64,000 nucleotides of DNA from assembly GCA_050084985.1 (NCBI GenBank), contig JBITNC010000001.1, positions 15,872,001 to 15,936,000 on the forward strand, read 5' to 3'. Positions 12,110 through 24,050 of this stretch are shown here, piece by piece. Numbering within the stretch: position 1 is the stretch's first letter; each line of letters starts with the position of its first letter. Under the pieces are notes generated by a model. The model was given only the letters and a program-made list of their open reading frames with translations, made no database searches and was not told the DNA's origin. This DNA is from Nageia nagi. Taxonomy: Eukaryota; Pinophyta. Both the position numbers and the translations under genes were made by a program.

Positions 12110-12577
12110 TTAAAATAATCTAACATATCTCCAAAAATACTTTTTTTCCAAGTTAGTGTTAATAAGTTGAGTTTTTAAAGCACCAAATAATGAAAGCCTA
12201 TGATCTTCTAAAATCATTAATAAATCATATAACATTATTTTTGCATATATTTATTTTAATTATTCAATATCATCATAAAATCTAGAAGGAAGAGAAGAAT
12301 ATTATACCTTATTTATTTGATATATAACAAGATTAACCATAGATTTACTCTTACTTTTCATGGCACATGCATAATCATCTCAAGAATGGTTATATTTATT
12401 GTTGCAATTAAATTAGTTGCATCATTTACTATTACTGCATTTTAAACTTCTCCATCAACCTCATGATAAGCAAAGTATGATTAAGGCTTATACCAATGAG
12501 GTTTTGCCTCATCTTCCTTTTATTAAATTTATTTTATACACTAAATTATCCCTATTTAAAGGTGTAGCAATCCTTTG
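12110..12577 (-). pseudogene. Ty3/gypsy gag C-terminal remnant
   Basis: Minus-strand translation gives HWYKP*SYFAYHEVDG near 12440-12520. It resembles the single zinc-knuckle-like W-KP-Y-C-FH...GH region at the end of plant gypsy Gag, with the cysteines mutated. It runs on into the protease remnant to the left and resumes for a short distance right of element C (18931 on), as expected if C is inserted inside it. Confidence 0.5.
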
Positions 12578-12582
12578 AAAAT

Positions 12583-12831
12583 TGTTAGACACCTAATCCT
12601 TAGAAATTATGATATAGATAGTATACTATTAGTTACTTACCATATTTAGTAGATTCGTAGCTTTGTGTGTGCTAAAATTTAGAGTGTCATTTCTTGGAGA
12701 ATATGAGGAGTTACATTGTATCTCAAGGTTCACCCAACAAGGTGAATGTGAAGAGTCAATCTTCTTATGTATTAAGGCATTATTCTAACATAATACAATG
12801 CTTTTTGATTTTGGAGTTATCCAGCTTGACA
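12583..12831 (+). repeat. 5' LTR of element C
   Basis: It starts TGTTAGACACCTAATCC and ends CTTGACA. It matches 18678-18925 with scattered substitutions. Confidence 0.93.
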
Positions 12832-12832
12832 T

Positions 12833-12844
12833 TGGTATCAGAGC
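12833..12844 (+). promoter_or_regulatory. Primer-binding site of element C
   Basis: TGGTATCAGAGC is a perfect match to the plant copia site complementary to initiator methionine tRNA, one base after the LTR. Confidence 0.95.
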
Positions 12845-13503
12845 TTTGAGTTTTTTTATTTTTTAACTCCATGAACTTGATCAAAACCATTGCCAAAAAT
12901 TCATCCAAAATTTTGCTTCTATTTTTTCTTTAAAAATGAGCAATAAAATTTGTTTCTAAGCACATGTTTGGATATCCATTTTCAAGAAGAGCAATTTTTC
13001 CTTTGAACAAGGTGATTTGGTGTAGATTTGGAAAATTTATCATAATTTGAAGATTTCACCTATGTAAGTGTTCTATGACTAGTATTTTCAGAGGTTTTAT
13101 TTTAAATTTTGATGGTTTTATGCAAAAATGATGGCATTATAGTTATTTTTTATGGAAGAATATGATATTTTTCATTGTGGGTAAAATGCATTTATTTTCC
13201 AAGTGTTTATCATATGTTTTTTATACATTTTGTGCACCCTCTAATCATCCCAACTCATTGCATGTTTTAAAGACATAAATTACCTCATGCACATGTAATA
13301 CCCAACCCTTGCATACCTCCCAAAGCCAATCTCATCCCTCCACACTAGACCCCACCCATGTTGACCTGAGACTAGCCTCACATTGTCCAACTATCACCCC
13401 ATGTGAAGTCCTCTTACAAACTATTCAAAACCTTACGAATGTCATCCCAACCATTAAGAATCCTCATGTGTTATTAAAGAAACTCCCACCTTGCATCATT
13501 TTA

Positions 13504-13623
13504 TAATGAAACCTAAGCACCATCAACTCCTCATACATTTCAATAATGAAACCTAAGTACCATCAACTCCTCATAAATTTCAACACTAAAACCTAAGTGC
13601 CATCAACTCCTCATGCATTTCAA
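13504..13623 (+). repeat. Three tandem 40-bp repeats
   Basis: Exact 40-base period with the core CCATCAACTCCTCAT in every copy. They differ by a few bases and lie in the leader of element C. Confidence 0.9.
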
Positions 13624-14057
13624 CACCCAATACTTGTGTTTCCCTCCTTGTGCATGTTTCAAATATGATACCAACCATTTTGTTAGTAGTCTTTTTATTA
13701 ACCTATTTAGACTTCTCAAACCAATAGTGCCTACTCCACAAACCCTCAATCTAGCTAGGTTGTGACATGTGGCACCCTCCATTTAGTTCAAGATAACATA
13801 GTTTGACCTACCTAGTTAGCATTTTGAATAGTGCAATCAACCTTTTTGGCATAGTCAGTATACATAGTTAGTAGTTAATTAATTTTTGGGGTATTTGTCA
13901 AATTTTGTAGACATTTTTAGCCATAACTTGGTGTAACGAACTCCATTTTTAGCAAAATATTTTTTGTTGAGTTTAGAATTTAGAGCAGATTTTAGTTATG
14001 TTAGTTGATGGATACTATTTTTGACAAGAAATTAAGAAATATATTGGTAAATATGGT

Positions 14058-14309
14058 ATGATATTTGATTCATATTTTGGTGAATTTGGAATAATTGAGG
14101 GATTCCACACCTTGAAGTATTATGTTACCCTTGAATTTGAAAAAATAAAATTAGAATTGGAAATAGGTTATTTGGTCAATGTTGAAGAAAATGAATATAA
14201 AGATGATGTTATTGAATTGTTTGATGTTGCCTCTACTTCTACTATGTCATCTCCTTGTAACATGCCTCCTAGAAGAAATCCTCCTTGTAAGAGGAGACGT
14301 GTGATGTAA
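14058..14309 (+). CDS. Unrecognised 83-codon open frame in the leader of element C
   Basis: An uninterrupted frame between the primer-binding site and gag, ending 169 bases before the gag start codon. The predicted protein has a Glu/Ile/Leu-rich middle (LEFEKIKLELEIGYLVNVEE) and a Ser/Pro/Arg tail ending PCKRRRVM that looks like a nuclear localisation signal. I do not recognise the family. It could be an extra small protein of the element, a captured fragment, or chance: 83 codons is short, although the rest of this element is full of stops. Confidence 0.25.
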   Translation: MIFDSYFGEFGIIEGFHTLKYYVTLEFEKIKLELEIGYLVNVEENEYKDDVIELFDVASTSTMSSPCNMPPRRNPPCKRRRVM

Positions 14310-14478
14310 TAAATCTCCTTTGAGATCCTCTATTCTTTTTGCAATTTTTGGTGTGGTGTGAGAAAAAAGAATTTTCATTTTGTGTGGACATTATTTTTTG
14401 AAAAAGTGTTTGCAATTTCTTGAATTGTAAAAATTTGAAAAAGGAAAATAAATAAAACTTGAAGTTTCTATTTTAAAG

Positions 14479-15345
14479 ATGCATTCCCTTGTGAGTATCG
14501 TTGGTGTTGTTTTAACCAAAAAAGAAAATTGGTCTGAGTGGTCTAGGAAAATAAAGCATACTTTGATTTTCAATGATTTTTGGATTAGCATTTTTGATGG
14601 TGATAATCAACCTACCAAACTAATTGATGCCAAGGAGCTTACAATTTGGAACATGAAAAATAATAAGGCATATGCTTTGATTGCATGTTCTGTTAGTGAA
14701 GGGCATAGCCATCACATTAGCTCCCTTAATGATTCTTGGAATGCACTAAATAAACTTAAGGACTTCTTTGAATCCCATTCCGAATTGAAATTAATTCAAC
14801 TTCAATTGAAACTTTTTAACCTAGAGTTAAAGAATGATGATCCCATAGCATTGATTTTTGAAATTAGAGCAATAATGCATGCAATTGACTCTATTGATGT
14901 GAAGATTTATATTGCTATCATAGCTTTGATTAAGGTATTGTACCCCACATATTCAAATTATCTTGAATCCTTACAAGCTAGTGGTAACTTGAAGTATCTC
15001 ACATTTGATACTTTGGTGATTAAGATTATGGAATGTGAGAAGGCATTTGATAAGAAATCTAATGATTCTACTTCAAACACATTTTGCATTGCTCAAAAGG
15101 GAAAGAATGTTGCACATGATTCTTCTTGAGGTGAAATCAATAATCATGGTCATGGTAGGAGGAATCATAAAGGCAAGGGGAAGATCTAATTAAGGTGATC
15201 ATGATGAGAGGAATAATCTCCATTGTAAAAGATGCGATAAATGAGGCCATGAAGCTACTACCTATCGCACTCCTAGGGTTAAGATGAAAGAAAGGAATGA
15301 AAAATGGGAGCAAGATAAGAGTAATAATTCTGATTTTGCTCACTA
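14479..15345 (+). pseudogene. Gag of element C, open to 15129, then broken
   Basis: The 216-codon frame 14479-15129 is a copia Gag of the UBN2 type. It has an N-terminal NWSEWSRKIKHTLIFNDFW block (about residues 15-35) where W.....M is usual, then SWNALNKLKDFFES and LKLIQLQLKLFNLEL mid-protein. Past the stop at 15129 the zinc knuckle appears in another frame near 15210-15262 as CKRCDK*GHEATTY. It has a stop inside and Tyr where the last Cys should be. Gag would form the particle that packages the RNA. The open part is longer than in A or B, but the knuckle loss and stop indicate a non-functional protein. Confidence 0.85.
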
Positions 15346-15399
15346 TGCTACAACATATTGTAACAATATAATTGAAAATTTGCATAATACTTCATTTGT

Positions 15400-15720
15400 A
15401 TATTAGGAGGATACAACCAACATTGATCGTGTAATATACTTTGCTAATAAATTATGTATCAAACCTTTGAGTATTGGTACTATGAGACTCAAATTGCTAT
15501 ACCTTCCATATATGGTTCTTCGTAATGTGCTCTATATTCCTCAATTATGAAGGAACTTGTTATCTCTTGTGGCCATTTGATAATAAGGACACTCAATTCA
15601 TATGTTCGATGGCATCATGGAGATAAGGAGGTATTTCAAAAAAAAGTGGTGATGAGTAGTGGGGAGGAAGAGAAGTTGTTGAAGATGCATAGAAGTTTTG
15701 CCAAATAAATAAATTTTTCC
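15400..15720 (+). pseudogene. Protease remnant of element C
   Basis: Only the C-terminal protease signature is clear: VLRNVLYIPQL*RNLLSL at about 15520-15570, which corresponds to the V.YVP.L..NLLS motif of copia proteases. The catalytic D-S-G-A region upstream is not found and is probably deleted between about 15350 and 15450. Confidence 0.6.
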
Positions 15721-15754
15721 TACCTCACCCATCAATAAAAAGATACTCTCTCAT

Positions 15755-16640
15755 CTAGTATTTAGTGGCATGCAATATTTGGCCATCTCAATTTTGATGA
15801 TCTCTATTTGTTGAAAAAGAGAGGTTTTTTGGGATTGCCTACTATTCATAGGAACATAGAAACTTGTGAAGCATGTGTCCTAGGAAAGCACAACAAATAA
15901 CCTTTCCATGATTCAAATTTTAGAGCATGTATAAAACTATAACTTATTCACTCTGATTTGTGTGGACCATTACTTGTCCCTTCTATTGTTGGAAATAAAT
16001 ATATCATGACTCTCATAGATGATTACAATAGGATGTGTTGGGTGTATTTATTAAAGAACAAGTTTGAATATTTTGAAAAGTTTAAGGAATTTCATGTGAT
16101 GATTGAGAAAGAAGCAAACACTCATATTGGCACTCTTCATTCTGATAATGGGGATGAATACACTTCATTTGAATTCAAGAACTATCTTAGTCAGCATGGA
16201 ATCAAGCATCAAATAATTGTTCCCTATAATTCGCAATAGAATGGTGTAGTTGAAAGGATGAATAGAACTTGGTTGAATATGACATGAGCAATGTTGTTTT
16301 TCAATAATGTGAAAATGATGTTTTGGGGTGATGCAATTACTTGTGTAGTATATGTCAAAAATATATTTCCATCTCATGCTCTTAATGATAAGACTCCATA
16401 TTAAATGTGGTTTGGTCGTATTCCTTTAGTTTAACATCTCAGGATTTTTGGTTCCACTTGTTATGCCCTGGTCCCTAAGGAACAAAGAAATAAAATTGGT
16501 GCCAAGATTCAAAAATATATTTTCTTAGGGTACATAGATATTACTAAGGGCTATAAGCTTTATGAGGAGGTAAACAAAAAATTCCTCTTTACAAGGGATG
16601 TTATTTTTCTGGAATATTCTAAGAGTGACTTGATTATTGA
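15755..16640 (+). pseudogene. Integrase pseudogene of element C
   Basis: The pre-integrase block (WHAIFGHLNFDDLYLLKK, then C-ACVLGKH) is followed by HSDLCGPLLVPS at about 15949, holding the first catalytic Asp. LIDDYNRMCWVYLLK follows, then LHSDNGDEYTSFEFKNY at about 16135-16185 with the second catalytic Asp, and NGVVERMNRTWLNM near 16240-16280. The order and spacing match a copia rve domain. In-frame stops occur at the Gln of the QQNGVAER motif and elsewhere; most are single-base changes such as CAA to TAA. The 15958-16239 segment stays open for 93 codons. Confidence 0.88.
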
Positions 16641-16867
16641 GCGGTAGTCTTGATCATCTTGATAGGTTTACCTATGAAAATAATTTCTCTAAACATGATT
16701 ATGAGATTATAAACATTGAGGCGAGGGTCCCTATATTCTATCAATCTTTAGAATCTACACCACTCTTGCTTATTTCAGAAGTGCCTGATCCAATAGTAGT
16801 ATAAGCACCTCCTCCACCACAAGATGATCCTTCCTCTTCATTAGTCTCAATAGGTCCTTTAGATGAT

Positions 16868-18010
16868 GTGATTGAAGGGATCAATAGGTTGATTCTTGAA
16901 GGAAATGAAGAACCTCCTCAGCTTGTTAAGCAACTAGAATCATCACAAAAGATTCCTGAGTGGCTCTCCAAAACACTTGAGAGTGTTCATCTTGATGAAG
17001 TTGGAAAGATGAGAACTAGGAGTTCCTACAGAGATAGAATTGAAGATGGAGTAGTAGAGGGTTTAGATTTAATTGATGATATTGAGAATATGAAATGTTC
17101 TTTTGATTGTGATTTGAATTTCTCTACTAATTGTGAGCTAAATTTCTTTAAAGAAACTTTTTCTCATGATGTTCGGAAGGGTGCTATGAAGAAGGCGTAT
17201 GATACTCTCATAAAGAATGGGATGTGAAAGTTGGTGGATCCTCCATATGGAACCAAACTGATTGGATGCAAGTGGATCTACAAAAATAAGTACAGATCAG
17301 ATGACTCACTTGAGAAACATAAAGCAAGGCTTATGGTTAAGGGTTTTGCATAGAAAGAAGTTATTGACTATGATGAGACCTTTGCTCCCACATCAAAATG
17401 GGGTACTATTTATTCTTTGTTGGTAATGTTAGCTCAGCATGTATGGAAAGTTCATCAAATGGATGTGAAGAGTGCTTTCTTGAATGGTGATTTGAAATAA
17501 AATGTGTACATGAGATAACTAGAAGGATTTGCAATGGAGGATTAGGAACAAAAAGTTTGTAAGCTCATGAAGTCCTTGTATGGCCTAAAACAAGCTCCTC
17601 ATGCTTGGTATGAAAAGCATACTAAGCATTTTTTTGAAGACAAAATTTGAACACTTTAATCTGGATGATGTAACTTTCTCAAAAAAGTTGACAAAACTAT
17701 TGTATATCTTATTGTGTATGTAGATGATCTTTTGATAATTGGAAACAATGAAATTTACATTGCATCTGTGAAACAAGATTTGAAGAGAGGTTTTGATATG
17801 ATAGATATGGGACATATTCATTACTATTTGGGCATTGAAGTGATGAAAAATCCAAGGTATATTTTCATTTCCCAAAGAAAGTACATTGCATATTTGTTGA
17901 ATAGATTTGGCATGATAGATTGTAATCCTCTTTCCACTCCAATGGAACAAAATTTGAAGTTGAATTCTATTGAAGGGAATGCATTTAAGGATGCAACAAA
18001 GTATAGATAA
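16868..18010 (+). pseudogene. Reverse transcriptase (RVT_2) pseudogene of element C
   Basis: An acidic integrase-RT linker (16868-17227) leads into the copia RT. Blocks are KLIGCKWIYKNKYRSDDSLE (17255-17315), KARLMVKGFA (about 17325), VHQMDVKSAFLNGDLK (17450-17500), LKQAPHAWYEKH (17588-17622) and LIVYVDDLLIIGNNE (17706-17750). The catalytic YVDD at 17717-17728 is intact. From 17714 the frame is open for 98 codons, through MGHIHYYLGIEVMKN and the STPMEQNLKL region. Several stops upstream inactivate it. It is one of two intact YVDD motifs in the window, with element E. Confidence 0.88.
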
Positions 18011-18665
18011 CTTGTTTGAAGTATCCTATATCTAACCACAACTAGACTAGACATTTAATTTGTTGTTTGAATTCTCTCTTAGCTTATGCAAAAACTATTT
18101 GAAGCACATTGGAATGCAACAAAAAGAGTTCTTTGATATTTGAAAGGCACACTAGAATTAGGGTTCAAGTATTCCAAAGTAGGATACTTCAAATTGATTA
18201 GATATACAGATTCAAACTTTGATGGTGAAAAAGAAAAAGGAGTTTCAATTTCAAGATATAACATGAGCCTTGGATCGATAACTATCTCTTAAATATCACA
18301 AAAGCAATCCATTTTGGCAGATTCCACTACAAAGGCAGAGTATGTGGCTGTTGCAATGGCAACAAAGGAGATTGTGTTGCTAAGAAAGATATTAGAATAT
18401 TTTCAGGAAAAACAAGTGAATCCAACTCCACATCTAATTGATAATATTTCTACAATTCAATTGACTAAGAATCCAAAGTTTCGTGATTGAATAAAGCACA
18501 TCAACACAAAGTATCATTTGATTCGACATCATGTAGAGGTCAAGATAATTCAATTAAAATATTATCCCACATGTGAGCAAACAATGGACATCTTCACCAA
18601 GGCACTTGGAAGAGAAAATTTTGAGAAGTTCAGGAAGATGCTTAGGCTTACCAACTCCCCTTCGG
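18011..18665 (+). pseudogene. RNase H pseudogene of element C
   Basis: The copia-type RNase H reads YLKGTLELGFKYSK, YTDSNFDGEKEKGVS and then ADSTTKAEYVAVAMATKEIV (18321-18380), which holds the conserved acidic residues. HINTKYHLIRHHVE and TMDIFTKALGRENFEKFR follow to about 18630. Scattered stops break the frame. It ends next to the polypurine tract. Confidence 0.87.
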
Positions 18666-18677
18666 ATTAAGGGGGAA
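18666..18677 (+). promoter_or_regulatory. Polypurine tract of element C
   Basis: ATTAAGGGGGAA directly precedes the 3' LTR and would prime plus-strand DNA synthesis. Confidence 0.9.
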
Positions 18678-18925
18678 TGTTAGACACCTAATCCTTAAGG
18701 ATTATGGTATATATAATATAGTATTAGTTACTTACTATATTTAGTAAATTCATAGCTTTATGTGTTCTAGAATTTAGAGTTCATTTCTTGGAGAATATTA
18801 AGAGTTACATTGTATCTCAAGGGTCACCCAAGAAGGTGAATATGAAGAATCAATCTTCTTGTGTTTTAAGGCATCATTCTAACCTAATACAATGCTTTTT
18901 GATTTTGGAGTTATCTAACCTGGAA
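18678..18925 (+). repeat. 3' LTR of element C
   Basis: It starts TGTTAGACACCTAATCC. The terminal CA is mutated (ends TGGAA), and it is followed by the duplication AAAAT. Confidence 0.92.
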
Positions 18926-19103
18926 AAAATTATCTTGAATTTTATTTTCAAAGATGTTCTTATATAGTTTGATTTTATCACTCCCATTTCTATAAGGATT
19001 TTAAGATATATATATAATATAGAATAAATAATACATTAGATATTAGATACATTAAGTGTCTAGTATAATATAGATATTTCTATAAGGGTTTTAAGATATA
19101 TAT

Positions 19104-19262
19104 TGTTAGAATAAATAAATACATTAGTATTATTACTAATGTTAAATAAATATTTAAGGTATGTGGTAGTTTAATAATTAGTTATTCTATGGGAATGAAA
19201 CTCCTGAGACTCTTTGTATTTAAACCATCTTTATCATTAATGAAGATTACTCTCATATCTCA
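19104..19262 (+). repeat. Possible solo LTR (159 bp), TSD TATAT
   Basis: The segment starts TGTTAGAATAAATAA, ends CATATCTCA and is flanked by TATAT on both sides (19099-19103 and 19263-19267). Near its 3' end it has the CATCTTTATCATTAATGAAG type of sequence common in short copia LTRs. TATAT can recur by chance in such AT-rich DNA, so this is tentative. Confidence 0.4.
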
Positions 19263-19267
19263 TATAT

Positions 19268-20158
19268 TTATGATATAAATCTCTTTTGGTAGTTTAAGCA
19301 TTTGAAACATCCCTCGAAAATTAGCTTCTACCTCTTAAATTAAGATAGAAAATTAATAATTAAAGTGTTAATAAATAGTTTCAAAATCATTCCACAAACT
19401 ATAAAAGGTAGGAGATCTAAGCATAATACCTCACTCTATGTTCATAAGTTTCTTAATTAATGTTAAGCACAAGTAGATAGGTTTTTACTAAATTATTTAG
19501 ATGAAAAAAACATATTATTTCATTCTTGGTGTCATTCCACCTCAATGTTCCTTAGAAACATGAATAAGTAACATAATCCAAACATTCATAGTAAGTTACT
19601 ATTTTTTATTATAGAAATTATTTCCTTATTTTTACCCTATATTTATTAAATAATTATGACCATAAATAAAAAATGCCAATTAATACACATAATTTCAAAG
19701 TATAAGGTCCACACAAGCTTTTAAGTGGAAAACCCCATGTGGGAAAAAACCACAAACAAAGAGATAAATCTTTATATTACATCATAAATAATTTTACATC
19801 TTCATGTATGCCATGTACATGATCAAAATATTTTTTTCTTTAAATTTTGTAGGTTGACTTGCATATGAATTCATATCATTAAAAGTTTAAGATAGTACAA
19901 TATCAAACCCTTTTGGTACAACCATTTAACAATAATATTCTATAATGCAACATGATTGATGTAAAAGCTTTCCAAGCCTTCTAAATTGACATAATCAATT
20001 ATTTAGTACCACCTATTACCTTTTCCAATATTAATGTTTTCCTTTATTATTTGGCATGATAGGTCTAAATGCCATGCCTATGTTTTTCTTCTACTATAGT
20101 AACTTCTATTCATGATCCATAATTAGGGGCTGCCTATGGCATTCCCATCTCTCCACAT
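19268..20158. other. Unassigned, includes an LTR-like downstream block
   Basis: No coding domain. Near 19720-19780 the block GTGGAAAACCCCATGTGGG and following CACAAACAAAGAGATAAATC resembles the R-U5 part of plant copia LTRs, so a decayed LTR is likely. Confidence 0.35.
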
Positions 20159-21144
20159 ACAAATCTATCACACCCGAACTTCGAGTGCTTGCAAAAAATA
20201 TTAGACAACCACAAAACATAAGTAAGTGGAAAAATAAAATATCAATCATATAAAAAGATTGACACAAAGATATACCCTGGTTCACCCTGATGTGCGGCTA
20301 GTTTGACAAATGAGTGATTCTTCATTTGGTATATCCTCCATTACAACATCTATAATGATCATGAAATCCTCCTTCCAACATCTTGATGGAAGCGATGTCA
20401 ACACCAGGCTAAAAGAGTTTAAACAAGATCCTCTATGACCACTTTACATGGATAAAATATGAAGGCCTCTCACCATAAAGATCAACTCTTACAACAACAA
20501 CATGTACCAAGTATACACATATCAAGTATCCACCATCCTTGACATGCTCCCTCACAATACATATGCCACTTATGCATTATAAGGTCTTCCTTGATATACA
20601 CACACAAATACAAAACCCATGGACAAAACTTCCCCACATAGGAATTTCATAATCACATGAGCAGACTCACTATAATGCACACATATTATAATAACTTACA
20701 TTCACTTAGCTCCATAATGGAGCCTACACAATAAAGACTTTCATGCATGAGCACATCTAACTCTCCACTCTCTCTAATCTCCCTTTTATAAATTTCTAAG
20801 GGGCTTTAAAACAGATAAGTGACTACAATAATGCTACACATTAGCATTTGCCTCCTTTAGAATTATCATTTTCATATTGTAAAACTATTATCCTCCATTT
20901 TAGATTTAGAATTAATTAATAATAGTATTCCATTTTACTATTAATAATAATCCTATTAAATCTCAACCAACATATGCATATCAACCCCCAATATTATTAC
21001 CGATAGATCCTCTAAAGTATTCCAACCACCATATACCAAGTATAATAGGTGGATTCCATTTAATACTTCACCATACCATATATTCCATTGACCATATACT
21101 ACCATATAATAAATATAATTCTGCATATTTCAGTGGGTACTATG
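20159..21144 (+). repeat. Probable decayed LTR followed by a primer-binding site
   Basis: The GACACAAAGATATACC-TGGTTCACCCTGATG block at about 20260 is a common feature of plant copia LTRs. The segment ends just before TGGTATTAGAGTAA (21147-21160), a mutated TGGTATCAGAGC primer site. The left boundary is approximate. A short gag-like start (ATGTCATGAGATCTAAGCG, about 21215) follows and is cut off near 21307. Confidence 0.45.
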
Positions 21145-21146
21145 TT

Positions 21147-21160
21147 TGGTATTAGAGTAA
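21147..21160 (+). promoter_or_regulatory. Mutated primer-binding site
   Basis: TGGTATTAGAGTAA differs from the plant initiator methionine tRNA site by C-to-T at position 7 and at the 3' end. Confidence 0.5.
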
Positions 21161-21307
21161 TTCATCTACTGGGAAAATTTGAAAAGAGTCCAAGGAAGAT
21201 TTGGGAGAAAAGATGTCATGAGATCTAAGCGAGACATTGAAGGAATTGGTTAGCACATTTGCATAACTTAGAGGAAGAACAAGAAAGTAAGTCCCAATAA
21301 AGGTATC

Positions 21308-22760
21308 TGTAAAGACCCAGAGGTGTGTAGTGTTGAAAATCGAGAAGTGAATATTTCCAAAGTTCGTGATATTTGAGATATTATTCTAGATCACTGTTGG
21401 GACCAAAAGCTCATATGATGGGATGACTGATCTAAAATGGATATCATCATTGGAAAAAGTGGTGAAATTTAAAATTTTCTCCTTGTGAGAATTATCCTCT
21501 CCAAAATGAAAATCTCCATTCCAGGATTACAACAGTTCAAATGCCATACAAAATGAAAATAATTTTTTATGAGGTTTGAAAGTTTTATAAATAATAATTA
21601 AACATTACTATTTATAAATTTGCAAAAAAAGGTTTTATTTTAAAAACATACAAAAATATAAATTAAAAAAAGGCACAATTGAATGGGCAACAACACTAGG
21701 TCAAAGGGGGGGAATAAAGAAAAAATCCCATCGCCACTTAAGCACCATGCACCATCGTAAGTTCATGTGTTAGGACTATGGACATGGAGGTAAAAGAGAA
21801 AGGGGACTGCTTTTAGGCACCACATGGATTCATGTGCATGAGGTTGAAAACCTGCCGTAGGAAAAACCATCGACCAACATAAAGGGGGTCAATTCCGCCA
21901 CGTCACTCGACGTAACGTGTAGGAGCTTCGGCCACCACACAGTTGGGAAGCCACCTAGTGAACTAGATCACCATCCGTTTTCTAGCCTTAAATGGATATT
22001 GACCACCCAAGTTCTCACACCATCGGTCAACAGGGAGTTGACCATTAGGGGAAAGATGGCCAAGTGGTGGAATTTAATTGGAGTCGTCAAAACATTTGAT
22101 TTTGGGTTATGTTTTAAGGTTTTGATTTATTTTTAATTGGGTAGTTGGCCTATTATTGGATTATGTATATTTTAAAGCCTACAAATATTTCAGAGTGTGT
22201 AATTTTGGTACTTTAGAACTTAATATTGGGAGATTAGTTTATCGAAATCACACCAAATTTGGACTAGATATAAACAAGGATATTGGGTATCCTAAAATGG
22301 TTTTTTTGTTGAAAATTTCCATATGTAAATACTTTAAACTTAACCCTTAAAATTATTATATAATGAGACAAGTTCAAAGTCCTAAGGGAGAAATGTAGAG
22401 ATTTGGAAAAAAAGAGTCTTTTATGTAAGTGTAGTTCCAAAAACACTTAGAGAAGTGAAAGGGGGCTATAATAGTCCAAAACACACTAAATATCAATTCC
22501 AAATTAGATTTTCAAGAGGAGAAAATTAGACTAAGAGCCCATTGAAGGCCATTGTAAACTTGTCAAAATACCACCATAATCAAAGAGAAGCTTTGTTGCT
22601 AGATGTAGTCCGAAGTGGGATGAACTAGGGTAATTCTTTGTGTTCTTCTTTTGTGAGTGTATGGTTTATTTCTCTTCATTGCATTTTAATTATTTCTTCG
22701 CTATTACATTTTGAAAGCACTTGAAAATAGATAATTGTGAGAATATATTGTGGTGACCTT
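21308..22760 (+). repeat. Possible gypsy-type LTR, unpaired
   Basis: It starts TGTAAAGACCCAGAGG, a typical LTR beginning. It has a block with clearly higher GC at about 21690-22060, which includes CCACGTCAC and GACGTAACGTG ACGT-core motifs. It ends in a TTGTGTTCTTCTTTTGTGAG region like the R-U5 part of plant gypsy LTRs. No partner LTR or target duplication was found, so the end point is a guess. Confidence 0.35.
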
Positions 22761-24045
22761 AGAACGCCATAGGTGACTAAGGTTTACAAATCAATTTGAA
22801 TCTCTATGTATATTATATACTAAATTTATATTATAAGAATCCCTTAATGGAAATTTGAACCTCAGATGCTTAATATTGAATTCCCTCTAAATCTAAAATG
22901 AGGCACTATAGCAATTTAAAGGCTTTTCTTTCTAAACATAAGTGCTTGATCTTCTATTTTAACAAACTGTATTTGTGTCTTAAGCTATAATCAAATCTCA
23001 CATTATTCAAAGTATCTTTATATATGTCATAAATAAAAATACCCTTTTATTTCATTAATCAAACATAACCTTAATCTATATAAATGAAAAGTACATTTTC
23101 ATATTTCAATATTACACATAACCATATAATTCATATTTCAAATATCCTTACCCATTTATATTAATAGTATCCTTACATTTAAACTAATATCCTTATATTC
23201 CATAACTTCAAATATTATCTCCTAAATGAAACAAAATATTCTTACATACTCATTAAATCAAATGCCCATTTTTTTCATAGATCAAAATATATATTTTTCC
23301 TTTTTCAAAATGAACATATTTTTACTTTTGTAAGTCCAAAGTACTCTTTCATGTTTCATTAAAATAAATATTCATACATTTTATAATTCCCTAGATCCTT
23401 TTATCTCAAAAATTAAACATTTTCTTATCTATGTAAACTAAAAGCACTCTTACTACCATATGAAATGTATTACTTCTAATACTAAAATTCTTAGCCAACC
23501 ATATGAAATGTATTAATTCTAATACTAAAATTCTCAACCAACCTTTTAAAATATAACATCTAGTTTACAATTATATCAAATTATATGATCATGAATAAAA
23601 TTACATCCTTGGAGAAACATAAATGAAGTATTCCCTCCATAGCATATAAAGAGCATGATTTTAACTAATTTGTTTTTCATGAAAATACAACTTTAACTAT
23701 TATTAATTAAAAAGGCTTTTCCAACAAAAGTGGTTGTGGACTAAAATCACACCTTAGTTGGTTTCACACTAACCCTAATCACAATTTAGAAACCCAAAAA
23801 TAGAACAACAATAATATGGAATAAAATATTAAAAATGGCCCCAAAATGCATATCAAGAGCACCCATATGTATGTAGAGAAGGTCATGGGGGATCTCTCAT
23901 CACAATCCACCATGTACTCCTAATTATTGTTTGAAATAATGCAAAGGTCCCATTCATCATTAGTGCAAGGAATATAAAGATATTGTGCCTGAGTCTCATC
24001 CCATGTAGTATGTTATGAAAGCGAGGGTGGGAATGACCATTCATT
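22761..24045. other. Unassigned AT-rich sequence with a 43-bp tandem duplication
   Basis: No coding domain is recognisable. Two tandem 43-bp units (23457-23499 and 23500-23542) share CATATGAAATGTATTA and CTAATACTAAAATTCT. The rest is dominated by TATTTCAAATATCCTTA-like microrepeats. Confidence 0.5.
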
Positions 24046-24050
24046 ATAAG

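Larger units (their letters stand above)
12845..14478 (+). other. Long leader of element C, with a 40-bp triplication
   Basis: About 1.6 kb separates the primer site from gag. It holds three tandem 40-bp units (13504-13543, 13544-13583, 13584-13623) sharing ACCTAAGYRCCATCAACTCC. Otherwise it is non-coding except for the small frame at 14058-14309, annotated separately. Confidence 0.7.
12583..18925 (+). mobile_element. Element C: Ty1/copia retrotransposon with near-complete but dead gag-pol, TSD AAAAT
   Basis: Direct LTRs of about 249 bp at 12583-12831 and 18678-18925 flank a canonical copia order of gag, protease remnant, integrase, reverse transcriptase and RNase H. The primer-binding site is at 12833 and the polypurine tract ends at 18677. 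The duplication AAAAT is at 12578-12582 and 18926-18930. It differs from elements A, B and H in LTR sequence and Gag. Reading frames are recognisable from end to end but carry many single-base stops (TAG, TAA, TGA). Confidence 0.95.
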
